From positions 1,240,001 to 1,304,000 of the forward strand of contig CM055744.1 of NCBI GenBank assembly GCA_029465975.1: a stretch of DNA of 64,000 nucleotides. The letters are read 5' to 3'. Origin of the DNA: Dallia pectoralis (taxonomy: Eukaryota; Chordata; Actinopteri; Esociformes; Umbridae). Positions 11,376 to 20,300 of this stretch are shown piece by piece (position 1 is the stretch's first letter; the number at the start of each line of letters is the position of its first letter). The notes under the pieces were generated by a model that was not told the origin of the DNA, searched no databases, and saw nothing but the letters and a program-made list of their open reading frames with translations. A program made the position numbers and the translations under genes.

Positions 11376-13494
11376 TGGACGGGGCTCGAAGACAGGACGG
11401 GGGACCGGACTGGAGTCAGGCAGGGGGACAGGACTGGAGTCAGGCAGGGGGACAGGACTGGAGTCAGGCAGGGGGACAGGACTGGAGTCAGGCAGGGGGA
11501 CAGGACTGGAGTCAGGCAGGGGGACAGGACTGGAGTCAGGCAGGGGGACAGGACTGGAGTCAGGCAGGGGGACAGGACTGGAGTCAGGCAGGGGGCAGGA
11601 GTGAGCTCTGGGACAGGAGTGAGCTCTGGGACAGGAGTGAGCTCTGGGACAGGAGTGAGCTCTGGGACAGGAGTGAGCTCTGGGACAGGAGTGAGCTCTG
11701 GGACAGGAGTGAGCTCTGGGACAGGAGTGAGCTCTGGGACAGGAGTGAGCTCTGGGACAGGAGTGAGCTCTGGGACAGGAGTGAGCTCTGGGACAGGAGT
11801 GAGCTCTGGGACAGGAGTGAGCTCTGGGACAGGAGTGAGCTCTGGGACAGGAGTGAGCTCTGGGACAGGAGTGAGCTCTGGGACAGGAGTGAGCTCTGGG
11901 ACAGGAGTGAGCTCTGGGACAGGAGTGAGCTCTGGGACAGGAGTGAGCTCTGGGACAGGAGTGAGCTCTGGGTCTGGAGTGAGCTCTGGGTCTGGAGTGA
12001 GCTCTGGGTCTGGAGTGAGCTCTGGGTCTGGAGTGAGCTCTGGGTCTGGAGTGAGCTCTGGGTCTGGAGTGAGCTCGGGGACTGGAGTGAGCTCGGGGAC
12101 TGGAGTGAGCTCGGGGACTGGAGTGAGCTCGGGGACTGGAGTGAGCTCGGGGACTGGAGTGAGCTCGGGGACTGGAGTGAGCTCGGGGACTGGAGTGAGC
12201 TCGGGGACTGGGACGAGCTCGGGGACTGGGACGAGCTCGGGGACTGGGACAGACACGGGGACTGGGACAGACACGGGGACTGGGCCAGACACGGGGACTG
12301 GGCCAGACACGGGGACTGGGCCAGACACGGGGACTGGGCCAGACACGGGGACTGGGACAGACACGGGGACTGGGACAGACACGGGGACTGGGACAGACAC
12401 GGGGACTGGGACAGACACGGGGACTGGGACAGACACGGGGACTGGGACAGACACGGGGACAGGCTCAGAGACGGGGACAGGCTCAGAGACGGGGACAGGC
12501 TCAGAGACGGGGACAGGCTCAGAGACGGGGACAGGCTCAGAGACGGGGACAGGCTCAGACTGGGAAACGGGGACAGGCTCAGACTGGGAAACGGGGACAG
12601 GCTCAGACTGGGAAACGGGGACAGGCTCAGACTGGGAAACGGGGACAGGCTCAGACTGGGAAACGGGGACAGGCTCAGACTGGGAAACGGGGACAGGCTC
12701 AGACTGGGAAACGGGGACAGGCTCAGACTGGGAAACGGGGACAGGCTCAGACTGGGAAACGGGGACAGGCTCAGACTGGGAAACTGGCGTAGGCAGGGAA
12801 ACTGGGACTGGGACAGGCTCAGGCTGGGAACCTGGGACAGGCAAAGACACGGGGACCGGCTCTGGCAAGGACACGGGGACAGACTCGGGCAAGGAAACTG
12901 GAGGGAGCTCGGTGACTGGCCGAAGGTGTGGTGCACGGCGGAGAAGTTGTGCCCTCAGGTAGTCCAGGAGCTCAGGGCAGAGACCTTCTTGTCCCTTCCT
13001 CCACACGAAGAACTCCTGATGCCACCACCTCCTTTCATCGTCCATCACCGCCACCTCCTGGACCCAGGCCAGAAAGTCGACAAATACCCCCAGATCCTCC
13101 CGTAGAGCCCTCTCCAAGGCCGGGGAGGTAGCCGATGGTGGCGTGGGCCTGGAGGACACCGGATAGACCGGTTCATAGGGGCCCGTTTCGAGCGGCGGGG
13201 CGGCAGCCATCTCATGCTGCGGGGCGGCAGCCATCTCATGCTGCGGGGCGGCAGCCATCTCATGCTGCGGGGCGGCAGCCATCTCATGCTGCGGGCGGCA
13301 GCCATCTCATGCTGCGGGGCGGCAGCCATCTCATGCTGCGGGGCGGCAGCCATCTCATGCTGCGGGGCGACAGCCATCTCATGCTGCGGGCGGCAGCCAT
13401 CTCATGCTGCGGGGCGGCAGCCATCTCATGCTGCGGGCGGCAGCCATCTCATGCTGCGGGGCGGCAGCCATCTCATGCTGCGGGGCAGCAGCCA
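10640..13494. repeat. Series of distinct coding minisatellites inside the LTR element
   Basis: Separate blocks follow each other: a degenerate 27-bp block about 10640-10990; GGAGGCCGTGCCGGAGGACA-type 27-bp units about 10998-11220; an 18-bp CAACAGTCCTTGGCCCGG block about 11238-11358; a 24-bp GACTGGAGTCAGGCAGGGGG block about 11405-11590; 18-bp GAGCTCTGGGACAGGAGT and variants about 11594-12470; 18- and 24-bp GGCTCAGA blocks about 12470-12785; and 24/23-bp CTGCGGGGCGGCAGCCATCT units 13199-13494. Within a block the units are nearly identical, between blocks clearly different. Confidence 0.92.
10946..13282 (-). CDS. LTR-element protein, long repeat segment
   Basis: After the third 23-bp unit (about 13290) the frame returns to MAAAPQHE. 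The only complex region follows: ALERALREDLGVFVDFLAWV, then a W/E/R-rich helix-like stretch (DDERRWWHQEFFVWRKGQEG) and LLDYLRAQLLRRAPHLRPVT. Beyond it are consecutive homogeneous repeat blocks: SQSEPVPV, SEPVPV, SVPVPV, SGPVPV, ELTPVP, ELTPDP, CLTPVLSP, GQGLLP and LNRVLRHGL. The ORF stops at 10946. The blocks look like successive slippage or unequal-exchange amplifications of a few codons. No enzymatic domain is visible. Function is unknown. Confidence 0.55.
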   Translation of the reverse strand: MAAAPQHEMAAAPQHEMAAAPQHEMAAAPPLETGPYEPVYPVSSRPTPPSATSPALERALREDLGVFVDFLAWVQEVAVMDDERRWWHQEFFVWRKGQEGLCPELLDYLRAQLLRRAPHLRPVTELPPVSLPESVPVSLPEPVPVSLPVPGSQPEPVPVPVSLPTPVSQSEPVPVSQSEPVPVSQSEPVPVSQSEPVPVSQSEPVPVSQSEPVPVSQSEPVPVSQSEPVPVSQSEPVPVSQSEPVPVSEPVPVSEPVPVSEPVPVSEPVPVSEPVPVSVPVPVSVPVPVSVPVPVSVPVPVSVPVPVSVPVPVSGPVPVSGPVPVSGPVPVSGPVPVSVPVPVSVPVPELVPVPELVPVPELTPVPELTPVPELTPVPELTPVPELTPVPELTPVPELTPVPELTPDPELTPDPELTPDPELTPDPELTPDPELTPDPELTPVPELTPVPELTPVPELTPVPELTPVPELTPVPELTPVPELTPVPELTPVPELTPVPELTPVPELTPVPELTPVPELTPVPELTPVPELTPVPELTPVPELTPVPELTPVPELTPVPELTPAPCLTPVLSPCLTPVLSPCLTPVLSPCLTPVLSPCLTPVLSPCLTPVLSPCLTPVLSPCLTPVRSPVLSSSPVQCPRPSSWPGQGLLPGQGLLPGQGLLPGQGLLPGQGRLPGQGLLSGQSRFPGHLNRVLRHGLLNRVLRHGLLNRVLRHGLLNRVLRHGLLNRVLRHGLLNRVLRHGLLNRVLRHGLLNRVLRHGLQTRLPRHCLLTRLCLVDL

Positions 13495-13738
13495 TGGGTG
13501 GTGAGGTGGGGGACAGAAACGTGGAGGTTGAGACGGGAATCAGCTGGAGGGTGAAGGGATCCCACCGGAACTCCCCCTCCAGGTACTCCTCATCCTCGGA
13601 CTCGTCCTCTGGCTCGGAGTCCTCTGCTTCATAGGGCTCTATGTAGAGCCCGTGCATTAACCCCTCGTCGGGGTTTTCGAGCCGTAGGCTGGCCCACGAT
13701 ACTGCACCCTGCTGTGTCCTCTCTTTTGGGTCGGTCAT
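13379..13738 (-). CDS. LTR-element protein, N-terminal segment
   Basis: The ATG at 13738 lies two bases after the 5' LTR. The protein starts MTDPKERTQQGAVSW, continues with an acidic segment (EPYEAEDSEPEDESEDEEYLEGEF) and a short hydrophobic stretch, and then enters MAAAPQHE octapeptide repeats coded by a 24-bp unit. At about 13433 and 13387 the repeat units are 23 bp instead of 24, which shifts the frame to RSMRWLPP and then to a stop at 13379. There is no recognised Gag zinc knuckle. A Gag-like role is only inferred from position. Confidence 0.6.
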   Translation of the reverse strand: MTDPKERTQQGAVSWASLRLENPDEGLMHGLYIEPYEAEDSEPEDESEDEEYLEGEFRWDPFTLQLIPVSTSTFLSPTSPPMAAAPQHEMAAAPQHEMAAARSMRWLPPRSMRWLPPAA

Positions 13739-13739
13739 T
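13730..13739 (-). promoter_or_regulatory. Candidate self-primer binding site
   Basis: The minus strand reads AATGACCGAC one base after the LTR end. It is perfectly complementary over 10 nt to GTCGGTCATT at 14008-13999 in the LTR, with mismatches on both sides. No tRNA-type site starting TGG is present at this position. The site overlaps the ATG of the ORF. Confidence 0.65.
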
Positions 13740-13740
13740 C

Positions 13741-14179
13741 TGTCAGGATTGGGGCTTTCGAGCAGGTTGAGAACACAAACGCAGAGTGCTTTGCAATAAG
13801 GGTTTATTTTCTCCCAAAACAGGAACGGGTAGCTTCATACAAAGACAATCCTTAACACTTAACAGAAACACAGAAGAACAACATAATTAACAAAACCTCC
13901 CCTTAGTGAGACAGAACATACTAAACACAGAACACCAGAATAATCACGCAATACATAACAGGACCAGCAAACGCAAAACAAGAGAAACATACCTTAACAA
14001 TGACCGACACTGAAAGACAGGAACCGACAGAACTAAGTACAGGGACTAACGAGCAAACACAACCCAGGTGCGGACAAAAACACAGGTGAACGAACAAGTC
14101 CCTAATTTTCCCTCTCTCCGGATGCGGGGGAGGTGTCATCACCACCATGGAGTGCGAGGACAGGGCTCTGTCCCTTACA
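13741..14179 (-). repeat. 5' LTR of minus-strand element (439 bp)
   Basis: On the minus strand it runs TGTAAGGGAC to CAATCCTGACA. A weak TATA-like TACTTAG (around 14039-14033) lies about 31 nt before GTCGGTCATT (14008-13999), the likely start of R by analogy with the related LTR at 8888-9223. AATAAA follows near the 3' end. It ends at 13741, next to the ORF. Confidence 0.88.
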
Positions 14180-14184
14180 GGCCA

Positions 14185-16090
14185 CGTCGATTTTACTATA
14201 ACATTTTCTATAGTTTGTACTATAACAGCTGTTCTTAATTATTCTGTAGAACAGAGAAGAAAAAGACATTAGGTTGGGACAACCTTTTAAACGTTTCTAA
14301 TCCCAGAGTTATTATTAGGTGGACAGAAAATATTTTTTAACTTTTAAACTTAAAATTGTCTTCTATTCTGTTTATTTTTCAAAACTGCATCGCAGCATTT
14401 GCTGCCGTATAAATACATAATCACCCGTATCGATACGCGAATCTGCAATGAATGCTTCACAATATATTGCTGTATTGATATTTTGAGCACCGCTATTTAA
14501 AGCCTTGTTCAATGTGCCCTTTGTACTTTGAGCACCTGCCCCTCCTAAGGTCTCTGCAGGGTCCTGATGGGCCGTATCTGGCCCACACACATCAAGCCGG
14601 TTTTAGTGTGAGACGTGGCTTACTGTTTGTGGGCCAGATCTGGCCCGTGTGCAACAAACCGGCTTTAGTGTGAGTCGTGGTATGCTGTGTGTGGGCCAGA
14701 TCTGGCCCGTGTGCAACAAACCAGTTTTAAGATTGTTGTGTGTGGGCCAGATGTGATATTTATTATGATATTAATGCATGGTTATTAAGTTTTTAAAAGT
14801 AAAGGAAAAATGGCTGACTTTTGTGAGAATGTCTGTGAGTTAATATGGGAGATTGTTGTTTACCCCGTCCCCTCCTCCTCAGACTTGACCCGTTTGTGCA
14901 AGTTCCCACTGCCTCTTCATCTCTCTGGTTTTGGGAAACCTTTTTTCCTTCCAACATTAACAGAGAGGACAAAAATACACACCTAAATTCTCATGTTTGG
15001 GGTAGTTGTATGTATGTATGTATGTACTTGAGAATAAGATAACCACTCAAAACTAGTTATAAAAAGGTGTCAAAAATAAAACATTTAGCGATTGTGTAAA
15101 CACACTTCTAAAAAGCCTTGGGTCAACAACAACGTTGTAATACTATTGTCATTGCCCCGTTTTTCCTGTGTAACAGGAACTGTCTTGTACATTAATCCAC
15201 AAAGTAACTAACAATCATCCCAAATATCATCATAATATTGTAAAATCTTACCGGTGAAAGGTAATCCCATGGGCTCTCGTTCAAAGATGGCCACCGGTGA
15301 TGAGGTTAGAAACTCCACCGTAAAGCATCTAGCCTTTATTATGTATTTCTTTGGTTACAGCTAGATGACATTTCTTGAGACCATAAAGTCCTGTAAACAT
15401 TCAAGTTTTCACCATGACAACGCCCTATCCTGACTGACTTTGACTGGATGACTAAATTCGGCACTCTTATAGAAATATGATTCGATCAATTTGATTTTGT
15501 TGTAATAAATTCACATTTTAAGAGAACTTTGGGTTTTTAAATAAGAATTCGACGTTCTGTTATGAGACATGCATCCATTTTATTCATGTCCATTTTAGAG
15601 GGACTTGCTTGTCAGGCATTTTAGGAGACACAAGTGAATAGGAAAGAAATGCTTTTTTAAATTGTAATTCAGTTAAGAACTTGTCTTCTCCTGTTTCTGA
15701 CACTCGCTTGACCTTGTTCCTAATATGTAGACTGGTCTAATGTTTTCGTTGGACTGCCTTCTGGCAGTCCTCCCCAGCTGGACCCCTGCCTGTTTTATTT
15801 TATTTAATTATATAATATGTATTTATAATATGTATTATTACCTGTTTTTGATTTATATTTATACATATGTATGTTTTCTTTGGACTGCCTTCTGGTTTCT
15901 AGCAATCGTCACCTTCTGGACCCCTGTCTGTATTATTTTATATATATATATATATTTATTATATTTATATTCTATTTAATGATATAATATGTATCGTTTC
16001 CTGTTTTTGATTTATATTTATTTAAAATTTTTCTTCACATTTCTATATTTATTAAGTCACTTTTGACTATGATTATTTGAGTATTTTCTT
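14185..16090. other. Non-coding region with dispersed repeat pieces
   Basis: No gene is supportable. At 14560-14760 about three copies of a 65-bp unit containing GTGGGCCAGATCTGGCCCGT lie in tandem. At 15745-15865 and 15885-16020 two copies of a segment starting TTGGACTGCCTTCTGG and ending in CCTGTTTTTGATTTATATTT form a direct repeat. A short (TGTA)n lies at about 15010-15030. Confidence 0.6.
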
Positions 16091-16092
16091 TA

Positions 16093-16330
16093 TTATAGGA
16101 TAATTAGATCTGGGCAAAATATCCATGCCATTTCTGAGATGTGGCCCACATCATGTGGCCCATGTGTGGCCCAGATGTGACCTATGCCATTTCTGAGACA
16201 TGGCCCAGATGTGACCCATGCCATTTCTGAGACGTGGCCCACATCATGTGGCCCATGTATGGCCCAGATGTGGCCCATGCCATTTCTGAGATGTAGCCCA
16301 CATCTGGTCTGGTTGTGGGTGACTTCTATC
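16093..16330. repeat. Degenerate tandem repeat, TGGCCCA(G/C)ATGTG unit
   Basis: The motifs GTGGCCCACATCATG, TGGCCCAGATGTGACC and CCATTTCTGAGA alternate about five times. The same family of words occurs at 14560-14760. Confidence 0.65.
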
Positions 16331-16448
16331 TGCCACACTCAGGTTGAGTCATCGCCGTCATTCCATGCGGTATGTGGGCCAGAAGAATGTGGAAGATGTG
16401 GGCCACTTCTTGGCCAGAGGTCTTTTGCTATCTGGAGAGCTGCGTGAC

Positions 16449-16937
16449 AAATCAAACAAATTCTGCAAAAATCTTTTCAAATGCGACTTCAATCTGAACG
16501 GCCAGGTCGCATGTATCCGACCCGCACGTCATTGATACTCGACAAACGTCATAATTCTGCGTTGAAGTAGCCGGGAATGAGAAGATAAACAACTAGTTTA
16601 CTTTTCTTCTAAAAACTAGAAGATTGTAATTGTGCTGGCTCCGTTGGGAAAATAACTTTAATATCCCTAAACGAGCTCCACTGTTGACATCCATTTTTAG
16701 CTAACGTTACTTCCGCAAACAACAAGTGACGTCGTTGACTGTTGAGTACTCTTCTGCGCATGCGGGTCACTTCTGGGTCATTTCACGTTCACACAGGAGA
16801 TCACAAAAGGTCGCATTTAATTGGAAATGTGAACGGCCTTGCAAAAAAATCTTTTTTTTCAAAAAATTGGAATTGAGCATTAAGCCCTGCAGTGTGAACG
16901 TAGCCCTATTCTCTTTATCCAGACCTCATATATTCTT
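16449..16937. repeat. Duplicated MITE segment, copy A (5'-deleted)
   Basis: It matches 17674-18362 from AAATCAAAC through the MITE 3' terminus (GCAGTGTGAACGTAGCCCT, ending about 16907) and 30 bp beyond. Relative to copy B about 170 bp, including the left terminal inverted repeat, is deleted after TTCTGCAAAAA. The shared flanks show that a genomic segment was copied, not that the transposon inserted twice. Confidence 0.85.
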
Positions 16938-17333
16938 GGGCGTATCTCCGCAAAGTGGGTGTTGTAAACTCAGGTCTGAAAAAATAGCCTGCAATAGGAG
17001 TGCAAATATAATGTAATGTAATAAGTTTTGCCCTTTCAAATCTCAGTTTTCAGAGTTTCAAAACTTTTTTTCACCTATTCGCACACCAGTTTTCAGATCA
17101 CCATTTACAAGATTTCAAATCTAGAAAACAAACTATACACTGGGAGAACACTGACAAATTTTAAACATTGTAAAAAAAATGTTGCAGTTCTGAAGAAAGA
17201 AATCTCAAACACAACGATTCTTGCAGAGATATTTTTATTTTTTTACATTTTGCGAGCTAGCAAATCTTATTTTTCGATCTTGCAAAACTTTTTTTGTAAG
17301 ATTTGGAGTTTTCGAACACTTAGTTTCAACCTT

Positions 17334-20300
17334 TCAGAACTTTATTTTCAGTTTTGAATCATGGCAGGTTATTAATCCCATGGAGGACCGCACATTTTCC
17401 AGACTGTTTCCAGAAGTTTGCTTTTTATAAATCCCAACTATTGCGTAGAGAGCGGCGTACGCCTTATTTTGTGCGTACGCAGCGTTTATAAATGAGGCCC
17501 CAGAAGTCTTCTTCAAGTAGTAGATCAGTCCTGCTAATGCTATGATAGTTCCCAGCACCAGACCAGACGCCCCAATAGCGATCTCATTCCTCTCAAATGC
17601 AGGCATGGACGGGTCTGTGAAAAAAATATATTCCGTTATTAATAATATTATTGTGATACCTGAAAAACAAACAAGATTAAATCAAACACATTCTGCAAAA
17701 AGTATTATTTCGTAACAACACTCCCACTCCTAGGCTACCTTCACACTGCAGGCTGAAACGACCCAATTCCGATTTTTTTGCCCCTATGCGACTTGTATCT
17801 GCTCTTTTCATGACAGTCTGAACGACCCAGGTCCGATCTTTTCAAATGCGACCCAGGCCACTTGGGTATGTGGTCCAAATCCGACACGTATCCGATCTTT
17901 TCAAATGTGACTTCAATCTGAACGGCCAGGTCGCATGTATCCGACCCGCACGTCATTGATACTCGACAAACGTCATAATTCTGCGTTGAAGTAGCCGGGA
18001 ATGAGAAGATAAACAACTAGTTTACTTTTCTTCTAAAAACTAGAAGATTGTAATTGTGCTGGCTCCGTTGGGAAAATAACTTTAATATCCCTAAATGAGC
18101 TCCACTGTTGACATCCATTTTTAGCTAACGTTACTTCCGCAAACAACAAGTGACGTCGTTGACTGTTGAGTACTCTTCTGCGCATGCGGGTCACTTCTGG
18201 GTCATTTCACGTTCACACAGGAGATCACAAAAGGTCGCATTTAATTGGAAATGTGAACGGCCTTGCAAAAAAATCTTTTTTTTTCAAAAAATCGGAATTG
18301 AGCATTTAGCCCTGCAGTGTGAACGTAGCCCTATTCTCTTTATCCAGACCTCATATATTCTTCCCACCCCACATTTGCCCATTTCAACATCTTAGCATTT
18401 CCACACATCATTACCTCCCAGTCTGGCATAGATACTCCACACATTATATTTTAATTATTCACAGAGAGGATACACTTTCTATGGTAATGTCAACCCTATT
18501 CACTACCATTTTTGCTGAACAGGACCCACAATACCCCACGCTAACTCCCGTTACCCCACGCTAACTCCCGTTACCCCACGCTAACTCCCGTTACCCCTCA
18601 CTAACTCCCGTTACCCCTCACTAACTCCCATTACCCCACGTTCCCACCCCACCCTAACGCTAACTCCCTTTACCCCACGCTAACTCCCATTACCCCACGC
18701 TAACTCCCATTACCCCACGCTAACTCCCTTTACCCCACGCTAACTCCCATTACCCCACGCTAACTCCCATTACCCCACGCTAACTCCCATTACCCCACGC
18801 TAACTCCCATTACCCCACGCTAACTCCCTTTACCCCACGCTAACTCCCATTACCCCACGCTAACTCCCCATTACCCCACGCTAACTCCCATTACCCCACG
18901 CTAACTCCCATTACCCCACGCTAACTCCCATTACCCCACGCTAACTCCCATTACCCCACGCTAACTCCCATTACCCCACGCTAACTCCCATTACCCCACA
19001 CTAACTCCCTTTACCCCACGCTAACTCCCATTACCCCACTCTAACTCCCATTACCCCACACTACCCCACGCTAACTCCCATTACCCCACTCTTACCCCAG
19101 TCAATCACCATGGGAGCAGTCAGGCTGCTGTGCTCCACCTTACAGGAGATCTTCTCTCCAGATTTGGGTGTGTACTCCAGGTGGGAGTGGATCTGGTAGT
19201 ACCAGTCTCCATCAGCCAGCTCCTCAGTGGAGGTCACATCAGATTTAATCTCTTGTCCGTCCCTCAACCAGCTCACACGGATTGTTTTGGGGTAGAAGCT
19301 ATAGGCGCTGCACGTCAGCATGGCAGGTTGTCTGCCACTGGAGGTCGTCACTGAGCTCAGTCTGACATATGGCTCAACTAAAGAGGTAAAATACAAAATG
19401 TTTGTTTTGCGTAGATAAACAAAACAAATCTAAAAGTTCTGATGTAATTCCCCCAAGGCATTGCTGATTAAGTCAAAGGGTCAATACAGAGCTGTAAATT
19501 ATATACATCTAAATTATGTAATATGTTAATTATTAAATGTATCCCAGAGTCACTTCCTTATAATCATTGGTTCAAATAGTAATAGTTAAAATAGCTATAT
19601 AACTGTTTAAAAAACCTTTAGCATGAAAATCAAGTAATCTTGATTTGTTGATTGTGAGAAGAACATGAGGTGATGTATTAAGTAGGTCTGCTCACCTGTC
19701 TTATCCAGTATGTTACTGTAGTGGATCTCAGCGTTGTGCCTGCAGTAACTATCCACCTGTGCTCGCCTAGCAGCCAAAATAGCAGGATCACTGTTCCATC
19801 TCTTTGCATTATACACACCGTACTCAGTGTATCCAACAAACTCACCCACAGTGCTGTTAAACCTGATATATTCAACCTGATTAAAAACATTGGAGTTTAT
19901 ATACTCCATATCATGGAGGTCCTTTGAGGTGTATTTGCACTGGTCTAACACGTATTCATAATATCCATCTGAAATGGAAAATAAACGTTAGTTTCAATTC
20001 AAAAGATGACAATCAATATTTGATTACGTAGTTGTGATGTTTTCATGTTTAAATAGTATTTTCAATTTCCATAAATAATTGTCACAATCTCTGCTCAATT
20101 CCATAAAAAAGTTTAGGATATTATTTTGTCTATATAGTTTGACATAATAGCTTTGGTTCAGTCAGATTCTTCATTCATGATGATGATAAATGTAGTTTCT
20201 ACTAAACAGTCCTTGATAGAATGACAAGTATGTGTCATTTACATAATAATCTTCATGGTTGAAAGAATAGAAACGTGATATCAAATATTTTTACAACTTA

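Larger units (their letters stand above)
9940..14179 (-). mobile_element. Complete young non-autonomous LTR element with self-priming signal
   Basis: Two nearly identical TG...CA repeats (13741-14179 and 9940-10377) differ by a single G in the alignment I could make. They flank 3.4 kb of internal DNA, and the whole is bounded by GGCCA at 9935-9939 and 14180-14184. The minus-strand orientation follows from AATAAA in the LTR (complement of 13803-13808), from the ORF that starts 2 nt after the 5' LTR, and from a 3' motif GCGCTTCAGGAGCCG plus GGTGGGGATTC before the 3' LTR. The internal region encodes only a repeat-rich protein; reverse transcriptase, protease and integrase are absent. Directly after the 5' LTR lies AATGACCGAC (13739-13730), the reverse complement of GTCGGTCATT inside the LTR. 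This suggests Tf1/sushi-type self-priming rather than tRNA priming. Confidence 0.9.

Noticed and set aside
10517..13105. Long plus-strand ORFs (AVPEDTVQE, SELWDR, VSSGTG repeats)
   Set aside because: They are antisense to the ATG, AATAAA and primer-site arrangement of the minus-strand element.
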